From Halictus rubicundus (Eukaryota > Arthropoda > Insecta > Hymenoptera > Halictidae): a DNA stretch of 64,000 bases. The position numbers and the translations under genes are program-made. The stretch covers positions 1,612,001 through 1,676,000 of the forward strand of contig NW_027488564.1 of the NCBI RefSeq assembly GCF_050948215.1. Reading direction: 5' to 3'. Each line of letters starts with the position of its first letter. Position 1 is the stretch's first letter. Below, piece after piece: positions 47,650 through 63,300 of the stretch. The notes under the pieces are model-generated. The model saw only the letters and a list, made by a program, of their open reading frames with translations, was not told the DNA's origin and ran no database searches.

Positions 47650-50600
47650 CTATCGTATCCTATCCTCTATCCGATCCTATCCTCCATCCTATCCTATCCT
47701 CTATCCTATCTTATCCTCTATCCTATACTATCCTCTATCGTCCCCTATCTTCTATCCTATCCAATCCCATATCCAATCCTCTATCCTATCCTATCCTCTA
47801 TAATATCGTATCCTCTATCCTATCCTCTATCCTATACTATCATCTAACCTATCCTATCCTCAATCCTCTCCTATCCTCTATCCTATCCTATCCTCTATCC
47901 TATCCTATCCTCTATCCTATACTATCCTCTATCGTATCCTATCCTCTATCCGATCCTATCATCTATCCTGTCCTATCCTCTATCCGATCCTATCCTCTAT
48001 CCTATCCTATCCTCTATCCTATCCTATTCTCTATCCTATCCTCTACCCTATCCTATCCTCTATCCTATCCTATCCTCTATCCTATCCAATCCCCTATCCA
48101 ATCCTCTATCCTATCCTATCCTCTATCCTACCCTATCCTCTATAATATCGTATCCTCTATCATATCCTATCCTCTTTCCTATAATATCATCCACCTTATC
48201 CTATTCTCTATCATATCGTATCCTGTATCCTAGCCTATCCTCTATCCTATACTATCATCTAACCTATCCTATTCTCTATCCTATCCTCTATCGTCTGTTC
48301 TATCCTATCCTATCCACTATCCTATCCTATCCTCTATCCGATCCTATCCTGTATCCGATCCTATCCTCTATCCTATCCTATCCTCTATCCTATCCTATCC
48401 TATCCTCTATCCTATCCAATCCCCTATCCTATCCTCAATCCTATCATATCCTCTATCCTATCCTATTCTCTGTCCTATCCTCTTCCCTATTATATCCTCT
48501 ATCCCATCCTATCCTCTATCCTATCCAATCATCTATTATATCCTCTATCCTACCACATCTTCTATCCTATCCTATCCTCTATCCTATACTATCCCCTATC
48601 CTATCCTCTATCCTATCCTATTCTCTGTCCTATCCTCTACCCTATCCTATCCTCTATCCTATCCTATCCTCTATCCTATCCTATCCTCTCCTCTATCCTA
48701 TCCTATGCTCTATCCTATAATATCATCTATCCTATACTATTCTCTATCCTATCTTATCCTCTATCCTATACTATCCTCTATCGTCTCCTATCCTCTATCC
48801 TATCCAATCGCCTATCCTATCCTCTATCCGATCCTATCCTCTATCCTATCCTATCCTATCCTCTATCCTATCCAATCCCCTATCCTATCCTCAATCCTAT
48901 CATATCCTCTATCCTATCCTATTCTCTGTCCTATCCTCTTCCCTATTATATCCTCTATCCCATCCTATCCTCTATCCTATCCAATCATCTATTATATCCT
49001 CTATCCTACCATATCTTCTATCCTATCCTATCCTCTATCCTATACTATCCCCTATCCTATCCTCTATCCTATCCTATTCTCTGTCCTATCCTCTACCCTA
49101 TCCTATCCTCTATCCTATCCTATCCTCTATCCTATCCTATCCTCTCCTCTATCCTATCCTATGCTCTATCCTATAATATCATCTATCCTATACTATTCTC
49201 TATCCTATCTTATCCTCTATCCTATACTATCCTCTATCGTCTCCTATCCTCTATCCTATCCAATCGCCTATCCTATCCTCTATCCGATCCTATCCTCTAT
49301 CCTATCCTATCCTCTATCCTATCCTATCCTATCCTCTATCCTATCCAATCCCCTATCCTATCCTCAATCCTATCATATCCTGTATCCTATCCTATTCTCT
49401 GTCCTATCCTCTTCCCTATTATATCCTCTATCCCATCCTATCCTCTATCCTATCCAATCATCTATTATATCCTCTATCCTACCATATCTTCTATCCTATC
49501 CTATCCTCTATCCTATACTATCCCCTATCCTATCCTCTATCCTATCCTATTCTCTGTCCTATCCTCTACCCTATCCTATCCTCTATCCTCTCCTATCCTC
49601 TATCCTATCCTATCCTCTATCCGATCCTATCCTCCATCCTATCCTATCCTCTATCCTATCTTATCCTCTATCCTATACTATCCTCTATCGTCCCCTATCT
49701 TCTATCCTATCCAATCCCATATCCAATCCTCTATCCTATCCTATCCTCTATAATATCGTATCCTCTATCCTATCCTCTATCCTATACTATCATCTAACCT
49801 ATCCTATCCTCAATCCTCTCCTATCCTCTATCCTATCCTATCCTCTATCCTATCCTATCCTCTATCCTATACTATCCTCTATCGTATCCTATCCTCTATC
49901 CGATCCTATCATCTATCCTGTCCTATCCTCTATCCGATCCTATCCTCTATCCTATCCTATCCTCTATCCTATCCTATTCTCTATCCTATCCTCTACCCTA
50001 TCCTATCCTCTATCCTATCCTATCCTCTATCCTATCCAATCCCCTATCCAATCCTCTATCCTATCCTATCCTCTATCCTACCCTATCCTCTATAATATCG
50101 TATCCTCTATCATATCCTATCCTCTTTCCTATAATATCATCCACCTTATCCTATTCTCTATCATATCGTATCCTGTATCCTATCCTATCCTCTATCCTAT
50201 ACTATCATCTAACCTATCCTATTCTCTATCCTATCCTCTATCGTCTGTTCTATCCTATCCTATCCACTATCCTATCCTATCCTCTATCCGATCCTATCCT
50301 GTATCCGATCCTATCCTCTATCCTATCCTATCCTCTATCCTATCCTATCCTATCCTCTATCCTATCCAATCCCCTATCCTATCCTCAATCCTATCATATC
50401 CTCTATCCTATCCTATTCTCTGTCCTATCCTCTTCCCTATTATATCCTCTATCCCATCCTATCCTCTATCCTATCCAATCATCTATTATATCCTCTATCC
50501 TACCACATCTTCTATCCTATCCTATCCTCTATCCTATACTATCCCCTATCCTATCCTCTATCCTATCCTATTCTCTGTCCTATCCTCTACCCTATCCTAT

Positions 50601-53600
50601 CCTCTATCCTATCCTATCCTCTATCCTATCCTATCCTCTCCTCTATCCTATCCAATCCCCTATCCTATCCTCAATCCTATCATATCCTCTATCCTATCCT
50701 ATTCTCTGTCCTATCCTCTTCCCTATTATATCCTCTATCCCATCCTATCCTCTATCCTATCCAATCATCTATTATATCCTCTATCCTACCACATCTTCTA
50801 TCCTATCCTATCCTCTATCCTATCCAATCGCCTATCCTATCCTCTATTCGATCCTATCCTCTATCCTATCCTATCCTCTATCCTATCCTATCCTATCCTC
50901 TATCCTATCCAATCCCCTATCCTATCCTCAATCCTATCCTATCCTCTATCCTATCCTATTCTCTGTCCTATCCTCTACCCTATCCTATCCTCTATCCTAT
51001 CCTATCCTCTATCCTATCCTATCCTATCCTCTATCCTATCCAATCCCCTATCCTATCCTCAATCCTATCATATCCTCTATCCTATCCTATTCTCTGTCCT
51101 ATCCTCTTCCCTATTATATCCTCTATCCCATCCTATCCTCTATCCTATCCAATCATCTATTATATCCTCTATCCTACCACATCTTCTATCCTATCCTATC
51201 CTCTATCCTATCCAATCGCCTATCCTATCCTCTATCCGATCCTATCCTCTATCCTATCCTATCCTCTATCCTATCCTATCCTATCCTCTATCCTATCCAA
51301 TCCCCTATCCTATCCTCAATCCTATCATATCCTCTATCCTATCCTATTCTCTGTCCTATCCTCTTCCCTATTATATCCTCTATCCCATCCTATCCTCTAT
51401 CCTATCCAATCATCTATTATATCCTCTATCCTACCATATCTTCTATCCTATCCTATCCTCTATCCTATACTATCCCCTATCCTATCCTCTATCCTATCCT
51501 ATTCTCTGTCCTATCCTCTACCCTATCCTATCCTCTATCCTCTCCTATCCTCTATCCTATCCTATCCTCTATCCGATCCTATCCTCCATCCTATCCTATC
51601 CTCTATCCTATCTTATCCTCTATCCTATACTATCCTCTATCGTCCCCTATCTTCTATCCTATCCAATCCCATATCCAATCCTCTATCCTATCCTATCCTC
51701 TATAATATCGTATCCTCTATCCTATCCTCTATCCTATACTATCATCTAACCTATCCTATCCTCAATCCTCTCCTATCCTCTATCCTATCCTATCCTCTAT
51801 CCTATCCTATCCTCTATCCTATACTATCCTCTATCGTATCCTATCCTCTATCCGATCCTATCATCTATCCTGTCCTATCCTCTATCCGATCCTATCCTCT
51901 ATCCTATCCTATCCTCTATCCTATCCTATTCTCTATCCTATCCTCTACCCTATCCTATCCTCTATCCTATCCTATCCTCTATCCTATCCAATCCCCTATC
52001 CAATCCTCTATCCTATCCTATCCTCTATCCTACCCTATCCTCTATAATATCGTATCCTCTATCATATCCTATCCTCTTTCCTATAATATCATCCACCTTA
52101 TCCTATTCTCTATCATATCGTATCCTGTATCCTATCCTATCCTCTATCCTATACTATCATCTAACCTATCCTATTCTCTATCCTATCCTCTATCGTCTGT
52201 TCTATCCTATCCTATCCACTATCCTATCCTATCCTCTATCCGATCCTATCCTGTATCCGATCCTATCCTCTATCCTATCCTATCCTCTATCCTATCCTAT
52301 CCTATCCTCTATCCTATCCAATGCCCTATCCTATCCTCAATCCTATCATATCCTCTATCCTATCCTATTCTCTGTCCTATCCTCTTCCCTATTATATCCT
52401 CTATCCCATCCTATCCTCTATCCTATCCAATCATCTATTATATCCTCTATCCTACCACATCTTCTATCCTATCCTATCCTCTATCCTATACTATCCCCTA
52501 TCCTATCCTCTATCCTATCCTATTCTCTGTCCTATCCTCTACCCTATCCTATCCTCTATCCTATCCTATCCTCTATCCTATCCTATCCTCTCCTCTATCC
52601 TATCCTATGCTCTATCCTATAATATAATCTATCCTATACTATTCTCTATCCTATCTTATCCTCTATCCTATACTATCCTCTATCGTCTCCTATCCTCTAT
52701 CCTATCCAATCGCCTATCCTATCCTCTATCCGATCCTATCCTCTATCCTATCCTATCCTATCCTCTATCCTATCCAATCCCCTATCCTATCCTCAATCCT
52801 ATCATATCCTCTATCCTATCCTATTCTCTGTCCTATCCTCTTCCCTATTATATCCTCTATCCCATCCTATCCTCTATCCTATCCAATCATCTATTATATC
52901 CTCTATCCTACCATATCTTCTATCCTATCCTATCCTCTATCCTATACTATCCCCTATCCTATCCTCTATCCTATCTTATTCTCTGTCCTATCCTCTACCC
53001 TATCCTATCCTCTATCCTATCCTATCCTCTATCCTATCCTATCCTCTCCTCTATCCTATCCTATGCTCTATCCTATAATATCATCTATCCTATACTATTC
53101 TCTATCCTATCTTATCCTCTATCCTATACTATCCTCTATCGTCTCCTATCCTCTATCCTATCCAATCGCCTATCCTATCCTCTATCCGATCCTATCCTCT
53201 ATCCTATCCTATCCTCTATCCTATCCTATCCTATCCTCTATCCTATCCAATCCCCTATCCTATCCTCAATCCTATCATATCCTCTATCCTATCCTATTCT
53301 CTGTCCTATCCTCTTCCCTATTATATCCTCTATCCCATCCTATCCTCTATCCTATCCAATCATCTATTATATCCTCTATCCTACCATATCTTCTATCCTA
53401 TCCTATCCTCTATCCTATACTATCCCCTATCCTATCCTCTATCCTATCCTATTCTCTGTCCTATCCTCTACCCTATCCTATCCTCTATCCTCTCCTATCC
53501 TCTATCCTATCCTATCCTCTATCCTATCCTATCCTCTATCCTATACTATCCTCTATCGTATCCTATCCTCTATCCGATCCTATCATCTATCCTGTCCTAT
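47650..53600. repeat. Higher-order tandem repeat, about 1,950-bp unit, three copies
   Basis: CCAATCCCATATCCAATCC occurs at 47761, 49711 and 51663, and ATAATATCATCCACCTTATCC at 48181, 50131 and 52083, giving spacings of 1,950 and 1,952 bp at both landmarks. Subrepeats with CCTATTATATCC blocks are also amplified inside the units. Confidence 0.8.
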
Positions 53601-54369
53601 CCTCTATCCTCTCCAATCCTGTATCCTATCCTATGCTCTATCCTATCCTATGCTATAATATCCTCTATCCTGTAGTATCCTCTATCCTATCCTATCCTCT
53701 ATCCTATTGTATCCTCTATCCTATCCTATCCTCTATCCTATCCTATCCTCTATCCTATCCTCTATCCTATCCTCTATCCTATCCTGTATCCTATACTCTA
53801 TCCTATCCTCTATCCTATCCTCTATCCTATCATATCCTCTATCCTATCCTATCCTCAACCCTATCCTATCCTCAATCCTATCCGATCCTCAATCCTATCC
53901 TATCCTCTATCCTATCCAATCCTCTATCCTCTCCTCTATCCTACCCTATACTCTATCCTATCCTATCCTCTATCCTATCCTATCCTCTATCCTATCCTAT
54001 CCTCTATCCTATAATATCCTCTATCCTATCCTATCCTCTATCCTATCCTATCCTCCTTCCTAACCTATCCTCGATCGTATCGTATCCTCTATCCTATCGT
54101 ATCCTCTATCCTATCACATCCTCTATCCTATCGTATCCTCTATCCTATCCCATCCTCTATCCTATCCTATCGTCTATCCTATAATATCCTCTATCCTATC
54201 CAATCATCTATCCTATCCTCTATCCTATCCTATCCTCCATCCTATCCTATCCTCTATCCTATCCTATCCTCTATCCTATCCTATCCTCTATCCTATCCTA
54301 TCCTCTATCCTATCCTATCCTCTATCCTATCCTATCCTCTATCCTATCCTATCCTCTATCCTATCCTAT

Positions 54370-57300
54370 CCTATCCTATCATCTATCCTATTGTATCCTC
54401 TATCCTATCGTATCCTCTATCCTATCACATCCTCTATCCTATCGTATCCTCTATCCTATCCCATCCTCTATCCTATCCTATCGTCTATCCTATAATATCC
54501 TCTATCCAATCCAATCATCTATCCTATCCTCTATCCTATCCTATCCTCTATCCTATCCTATCCTCTATCCTATCCTATCATCTATCCTATAATATCCTCT
54601 ATCCTATCCTATCCTCTATCCTATCCTATTCTCTATCCTATCCTATCCTCTATCCTATGGTATCCTCTATCCTATCCTATCCTCTATCCTATCCTATCGT
54701 CTATCCTATCCTCTACCCTATCCTCTATCCTATCCTCTATCCTATCCTCTATCCTATCCTCTATCCTATCCTCTATCCTATCATATCCTCTATCCTATCC
54801 TATCCTCAACCCTATCCTATCCTCAATCCTATCCGATCCTCAATCCTATCCTATCCTCTATCCTATCCAATCCTCTATCCTCTCCTCTATCCTATCCTAT
54901 ACTCTATCCTATCATATCCTCTATCCTATAATATCCTCTATCCTATCCTATCCTCCATCCTAACCTATCCTCGATCGTATCGTATCCTCTATCCTATCCT
55001 ATCCATCAACCCTATCCTATCCTCAATCCTATCCGATCCTCAATCCTATCCTATCCTCTATCCTATCCAATCCTCTATCCTCTCCTCTATCCTATCCTAT
55101 ACTCTATCCTATCCTATCCTCTATCCTATCCTATCGTCTATCCTATCCTATCCTCTATCCTATAATATCCTCTATCCTATCCTATCCTCTATCCTATCCT
55201 ATCCTCCATCCTAACCTATCCTCGATCGTATCGTATCCTCTATCCTATCGTATCCTCTATCCTATCACATCCTCTATCCTATCGTATCCTCTATCCTATC
55301 CCATCCTCTATCCTATCCTATCGTCTATCCTATAATATCCTCTATCCTAACCAATCATCTATCCTATCCTCTATCCTATCCTATCCTCTATCCTATCCTA
55401 TCCTCTATTCTATCCTATCCTCTATCCTATCCTTTCCTCTATCCTATCCTATCCTCTATCCTATTGTATCCTCTATCCTATCGTATCCTCTATCCTATCC
55501 TATCCTCTAACCTATCCTATCCTCTATCCTCTGTCCTATCCTATCCTCTATCATATCCTATCCTCTACCCTATCCTATCCTCTATCCTATCCTATCCTCT
55601 CCTCTCCTCTATCCTATCCTATCCTCTATCCTATCCTATCCTCAATCCTATCCTATCCTCAATCCTATCCTATACTCTATACTATCCTATCCTCTATCCT
55701 ATCCTATCCTATCCTCTATCCTATCCTATCCTCTATCCTATCGTATCCTCTATCCTATCCTATCCTCTATCCTATCTTATCCTCTATCCTATCCTCTATC
55801 CTATCCTCTATCCTATCCTCTATTATATCCTCTATCCTATCCTATCCTCTATCCTATCGTATCCTCTATCCTATCCTATCCTCCATCTTATCCTATCCTC
55901 TATACTATCCTATCCTCTATCCTATCCTATCCTCTATCCTATCCTATCCTCTATGCTACCCTATCCTCTAGCCTATCCTATCCTCTATCCTATCCTATCC
56001 TCTATCCTATCCTATCCTCTATCCTATCCTATCATCTATCCTATCCTATCCTCTATAATATCGTATCCTCTATCCTATCCTATCCTGTATCCTATAATAT
56101 CATCTATCCTATGCTATTCTCTATCCTATCCCATCCTCTGCCCTATCCTATACTCTATCCTACCATATCCTCTTTCCTATCCTATCCTCTATCCTATCCT
56201 ATCCTCTATCCTATCCTATCCTCTATCCTATTGTATCCTCTATCCTATCGTATCATCTATCCTTTCCTATCCTCTATCCTCTGTCCTATCCTATCCTCTA
56301 CCCTATCCTATCCTCTATCCTATCCTGTCCTCTATCCTATCCTATCCTCTCTCCTATCCTATCCTCCATCCTATCCTATCCTCTATCCTATCCTATCCTC
56401 TATCCTATCATATCCTCTATCCTATAATATCCTCTATCCTATCCTATCCTCTATCCTATCCTATTCTCTATCCTATCCTATCCTCTATCCTATGGTATCC
56501 TCTATCCTATCCTATCCTCTATCCTATCCTATCCTCTATCCTATCCTCTATCCTATCCTCTATCCTATCCTCTATCCTATCCTCTATCCTATCCTCTATC
56601 CTATCCTCTATCCTATCATATCCTCTATCCTATCCTATCCTCAACCCTATCCTATCCTCAATCCTATCCGATCCTCAATCCTATCCTATCCTCTATCCTA
56701 TCCAATCCTCTATCCTCTCCTCTATCCTATCCTATACTCTATCCTATCCTATCCTCTATCCTATCCTATCCTCTATCCTATCCTATCCTCTATCCTATAA
56801 TATCCTCTATCCTATCCTATCCTCCATCCTAACCTATCCTCGATCGTATCGTATCCTCTATCCTATCCTATCCATCAACCCTATCCTATCCTCAATCCTA
56901 TCCGATCCTCAATCCTATCCTATCCTCTATCCTATCCAATCCTCTATCCTCTCCTCTATCCTATCCTATACTCTATCCTATCCTATCCTCTATCCTATCC
57001 TATCCTCTATCCTATCCTATCCTCTATCCTATAATATCCTCTATCCTATCCTATCCTCTATCCTATCCTATCCTCCATCCTAACCTATCCTCGATCGTAT
57101 CGTATCCTCTATCCTATCGTATCCTCTATCCTATCACATCCTCTATCCTATCGTATCCTCTATCCTACCCCATCCTCTATCCTATCCTATCGTCTATCCT
57201 ATAATATCCTCTATCCTATCCAATCATCTATCCTATCCTCTATCCTATCCTATCCTCCATCCTATCCTATCCTCTATCCTATCCTATCCTCTATCCTATC

Positions 57301-60300
57301 CTATCCTCTATCCTATCCTATCCTCTATCCTATCCTATCCTCTATCCTATCCTATCCTCTATCCTATCCTATCCTCTATCCTATCCTATCCTCTATCCTA
57401 TCCTATCCTCTATCCTATCCTATCATCTATCCTATTGTATCCTCTATCCTATCGTATCCTCTATCCTATCACATCCTCTATCCTATCGTATCCTCTATCC
57501 TATCCCATCCTCTATCCTATCCTATCGTGTATCCTATAATATCCTCTATCCTATCGTATCCTCTATCCTATCCCATCCTCTATCCTATCCTATCGTCTAT
57601 CCTATAATATCCTCTATCCTAACCAATCATCTATCCTATCCTCTATCCTATCCTATCCTCCATCCTATCCCATCCTCTATCCTATCCTATCCTCTATCCT
57701 ATCCTATCCTCTATCCTATCCTATCCTATCCTCTATCCTATCCTCTATCCTATCCTATCCTCTATGCTACCCTATCCTCTAGCCTATCCTATCCTCTATC
57801 CTATCCTATCTTCTATCCTATCCTATCCTCTATCCTATCCTATCCTCTATCCTATCCTATCCTCTATCCTATCCTATCCTCTATCGTATCCTATCCTCTA
57901 TCCTATCCTATCCTCTATCCTATCCTATCCTCTATCCTATAATATCCTCTATCCTATCCTATCCTCTATCCTATCCTATCCTCCATTCTAACCTATCCTC
58001 GATCGTATCGTATCCTCTATCCTATCGTATCCTCTATCCTATCACATCCTCTATCCTATCGTATCCTCTATCCTATCCCATCCTCTATCCTATCCTATCG
58101 TCTATCCTATGATATCCTCTATCCTAACCAATCATCTATCCTATCCTATCCTCCATCCTATCCCATCCTCTATCCTATCCTATCCTCTATCCTATCCTAT
58201 CCTCTATCCTATCCTATCCTATCCTCTATCCTATCCTCTATCCTATCCTATCCTCTATCCTATCCTATCCTCTATCGTATCCTATCCTCTATCCTATCCT
58301 ATCCTCTATCCTATCGTATCCTCTATCCTATCCTATCCTCTAACCTATCCTATCCTCTATGCTCTGTCCTATCCTATCCTCTATCCTATCCTATCCTCTA
58401 CCCTATCCTATCCTCTATCCTATCCTATCCTCTCCTCTCCTCTATCCTATCCTATCCTCAATCCTATCCTATCCTCAATCCTATCCTATACTCTATACTA
58501 TCCTATCCTCTATCCTATCCTATCCTATCCTCTATCCTATCCTATCCTCTATCCTATCCTATCCTCTATCCTATCCTCTATCCTATCCTATCCTCTATCC
58601 TATCCTATCCTCTATCCTATCCTATCCTATCCTATCATCTATCCTATTGTATCCTCTATCCTATCGTATCCTCTATCCTATCACATCCTCTATCCTATCG
58701 TATCCTCTATCCTATCCCATCCTCTATCCTATCCTATCGTCTATCCTATAATATCCTCTATCCAATCCAATCATCTATCCTATCCTCTATCCTATCCTAT
58801 CCTCTATCCTATCCTATCCTCTATCCTATCCTATCATCTATCCTATAATATCCTCTATCCTATCCTATCCTCTATCCTATCCTATTCTCTATCCTATCCT
58901 ATCCTCTATCCTATGGTATCCTCTATCCTATCCTATCCTCTATCCTATCCTATCGTCTATCCTATCCTCTACCCTATCCTCTATCCTATCCTCTATCCTA
59001 TCCTCTATCCTATCCTCTATCCTATCCTCTATCCTATCATATCCTCTATCCTATCCTATCCTCAACCCTATCCTATCCTCAATCCTATCCGATCCTCAAT
59101 CCTATCCTATCCTCTATCCTATCCAATCCTCTATCCTCTCCTCTATCCTATCCTATACTCTATCCTATCATATCCTCTATCCTATAATATCCTCTATCCT
59201 ATCCTATCCTCCATCCTAACCTATCCTCGATCGTATCGTATCCTCTATCCTATCCTATCCATCAACCCTATCCTATCCTCAATCCTATCCGATCCTCAAT
59301 CCTATCCTATCCTCTATCCTATCCAATCCTCTATCCTCTCCTCTATCCTATCCTATACTCTATCCTATCCTATCCTCTATCCTATCCTATCGTCTATCCT
59401 ATCCTATCCTCTATCCTATAATATCCTCTATCCTATCCTATCCTCTATCCTATCCTATCCTCCATCCTAACCTATCCTCGATCGTATCGTATCCTCTATC
59501 CTATCGTATCCTCTATCCTATCACATCCTCTATCCTATCGTATCCTCTATCCTATCCCATCCTCTATCCTATCCTATCGTCTATCCTATAATATCCTCTA
59601 TCCTAACCAATCATCTATCCTATCCTCTATCCTATCCTATCCTCTATCCTATCCTATCCTCTATTCTATCCTATCCTCTATCCTATCCTTTCCTCTATCC
59701 TATCCTATCCTCTATCCTATTGTATCCTCTATCCTATCGTATCCTCTATCCTATCCTATCCTCTAACCTATCCTATCCTCTATCCTCTGTCCTATCCTAT
59801 CCTCTATCATATCCTATCCTCTACCCTATCCTATCCTCTATCCTATCCTATCCTCTCCTCTCCTCTATCCTATCCTATCCTCTATCCTATCCTATCCTCA
59901 ATCCTATCCTATCCTCAATCCTATCCTATACTCTATACTATCCTATCCTCTATCCTATCCTATCCTATCCTCTATCCTATCCTATCCTCTATCCTATCGT
60001 ATCCTCTATCCTATCCTATCCTCTATCCTATCTTATCCTCTATCCTATCCTCTATCCTATCCTCTATCCTATCCTCTATTATATCCTCTATCCTATCCTA
60101 TCCTCTATCCTATCGTATCCTCTATCCTATCCTATCCTCCATCTTATCCTATCCTCTATACTATCCTATCCTCTATCCTATCCTATCCTCTATCCTATCC
60201 TATCCTCTATGCTACCCTATCCTCTAGCCTATCCTATCCTCTATCCTATCCTATCCTCTATCCTATCCTATCCTCTATCCTATCCTATCATCTATCCTAT

Positions 60301-63300
60301 CCTATCCTCTATAATATCGTATCCTCTATCCTATCCTATCCTGTATCCTATAATATCATCTATCCTATGCTATTCTCTATCCTATCCCATCCTCTGCCCT
60401 ATCCTATACTCTATCCTACCATATCCTCTTTCCTATCCTATCCTCTATCCTATCCTATCCTCTATCCTATCCTATCCTCTATCCTATTGTATCCTCTATC
60501 CTATCGTATCATCTATCCTTTCCTATCCTCTATCCTCTGTCCTATCCTATCCTCTACCCTATCCTATCCTCTATCCTATCCTGTCCTCTATCCTATCCTA
60601 TCCTCTCTCCTATCCTATCCTCCATCCTATCCTATCCTCTATCCTATCCTATCCTCTATCCTATCATATCCTCTATCCTATAATATCCTCTATCCTATCC
60701 TATCCTCTATCCTATCCTATTCTCTATCCTATCCTATCCTCTATCCTATGGTATCCTCTATCCTATCCTATCCTCTATCCTATCCTATCCTCTATCCTAT
60801 CCTCTATCCTATCCTCTATCCTATCCTCTATCCTATCCTCTATCCTATCCTCTATCCTATCCTCTATCCTATCATATCCTCTATCCTATCCTATCCTCAA
60901 CCCTATCCTATCCTCAATCCTATCCGATCCTCAATCCTATCCTATCCTCTATCCTATCCAATCCTCTATCCTCTCCTCTATCCTATCCTATACTCTATCC
61001 TATCCTATCCTCTATCCTATCCTATCCTCTATCCTATCCTATCCTCTATCCTATAATATCCTCTATCCTATCCTATCCTCCATCCTAACCTATCCTCGAT
61101 CGTATCGTATCCTCTATCCTATCCTATCCATCAACCCTATCCTATCCTCAATCCTATCCGATCCTCAATCCTATCCTATCCTCTATCCTATCCAATCCTC
61201 TATCCTCTCCTCTATCCTATCCTATACTCTATCCTATCCTATCCTCTATCCTATCCTATCCTCTATCCTATCCTATCCTCTATCCTATAATATCCTCTAT
61301 CCTATCCTATCCTCTATCCTATCCTATCCTCCATCCTAACCTATCCTCGATCGTATCGTATCCTCTATCCTATCGTATCCTCTATCCTATCACATCCTCT
61401 ATCCTATCGTATCCTCTATCCTACCCCATCCTCTATCCTATCCTATCGTCTATCCTATAATATCCTCTATCCTATCCAATCATCTATCCTATCCTCTATC
61501 CTATCCTATCCTCCATCCTATCCTATCCTCTATCCTATCCTATCCTCTATCCTATCCTATCCTCTATCCTATCCTATCCTCTATCCTATCCTATCCTCTA
61601 TCCTATCCTATCCTCTATCCTATCCTATCCTCTATCCTATCCTATCCTCTATCCTATCCTATCATCTATCCTATTGTATCCTCTATCCTATCGTATCCTC
61701 TATCCTATCACATCCTCTATCCTATCGTATCCTCTATCCTATCCCATCCTCTATCCTATCCTATCGTGTATCCTATAATATCCTCTATCCTATCGTATCC
61801 TCTATCCTATCCCATCCTCTATCCTATCCTATCGTCTATCCTATAATATCCTCTATCCTAACCAATCATCTATCCTATCCTCTATCCTATCCTATCCTCC
61901 ATCCTATCCCATCCTCTATCCTATCCTATCCTCTATCCTATCCTATCCTCTATCCTATCCTATCCTATCCTCTATCCTATCCTCTATCCTATCCTATCCT
62001 CTATGCTACCCTATCCTCTAGCCTATCCTATCCTCTATCCTATCCTATCTTCTATCCTATCCTATCCTCTATCCTATCCTATCCTCTATCCTATCCTATC
62101 CTCTATCCTATCCTATCCTCTATCGTATCCTATCCTCTATCCTATCCTATCCTCTATCCTATCCTATCCTCTATCCTATAATATCCTCTATCCTATCCTA
62201 TCCTCTATCCTATCCTATCCTCCATTCTAACCTATCCTCGATCGTATCGTATCCTCTATCCTATCGTATCCTCTATCCTATCACATCCTCTATCCTATCG
62301 TATCCTCTATCCTATCCCATCCTCTATCCTATCCTATCGTCTATCCTATGATATCCTCTATCCTAACCAATCATCTATCCTATCCTATCCTCCATCCTAT
62401 CCCATCCTCTATCCTATCCTATCCTCTATCCTATCCTATCCTCTATCCTATCCTATCCTATCCTCTATCCTATCCTCTATCCTATCCTATCCTCTATCCT
62501 ATCCTATCCTCTATCGTATCCTATCCTCTATCCTATCCTATCCTCTATCCTATCGTATCCTCTATCCTATCCTATCCTCTAACCTATCCTATCCTCTATG
62601 CTCTGTCCTATCCTATCCTCTATCCTATCCTATCCTCTACCCTATCCTATCCTCTATCCTATCCTATCCTCTCCTCTCCTCTATCCTATCCTATCCTCAA
62701 TCCTATCCTATCCTCAATCCTATCCTATACTCTATACTATCCTATCCTCTATCCTATCCTATCCTATCCTCTATCCTATCCTATCCTCTATCCTATCCTA
62801 TCCTCTATCCTATCCTCTATCCTATCCTATCCTCTATCCTATCCTATCCTCTATCCTATCCTATCCTCTATCCTATCCTATCCTCTATTCTATCCTATCC
62901 TCTATCCTATCCTATCCTCTATCCTATCCTATCCTCTATCCTATTGTATCCTCTATCCTATCGTATCCTCTATCCTATCCTATCCTCTAACCTATCCTAT
63001 CCTCTATGCTCTGTCCTATCCTATCCTCTATCCTATCCTATCCTCTACCCTATCCTATCCTCTATCCTATCCTATCCTCTCCTCTCCTCTATCCTATCCT
63101 ATCCTCAATCCTATCCTATCCTCAATCCTATCCTATACTCTATACTATCCTATCCTCTATCCTATCCTATCCTATCCTCTATCCTATCCTATCCTCTATC
63201 CTATCGTATCCTCTATCCTATCCTATCCTCTATCCTATACTATCCTCTATCCTATCCTATCCTCTATCCTATCCTATCCTGTATCCTATAATAACCTCTA
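54370..63300. repeat. Higher-order tandem repeat, 4,256-bp unit, about 2 copies
   Basis: Landmarks at 54380/58636, 55464/59720, 56111/60367 and 57083/61339 are 4,256 bp apart. Further right the spacing falls to 4,239 (57764/62003, 58109/62348, 58359/62598), so one copy has lost or gained 17 bp, equal to one 12-bp plus one 5-bp satellite step. A block at 62598 is duplicated once more at 63006 (408-bp offset). Confidence 0.85.

Noticed and set aside
48705..51749. 1,014-codon open frame in the satellite (and similar ones at 27626-29356, 30478-32703, 33825-36050, 37172-38782, 55464-57083, 59720-61339)
   Set aside because: The translation is only Ser/Tyr/Pro/Ile/Leu repeat steps; the C-rich strand lacks stops in all frames. 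No start context, no domain, no non-repeat sequence.
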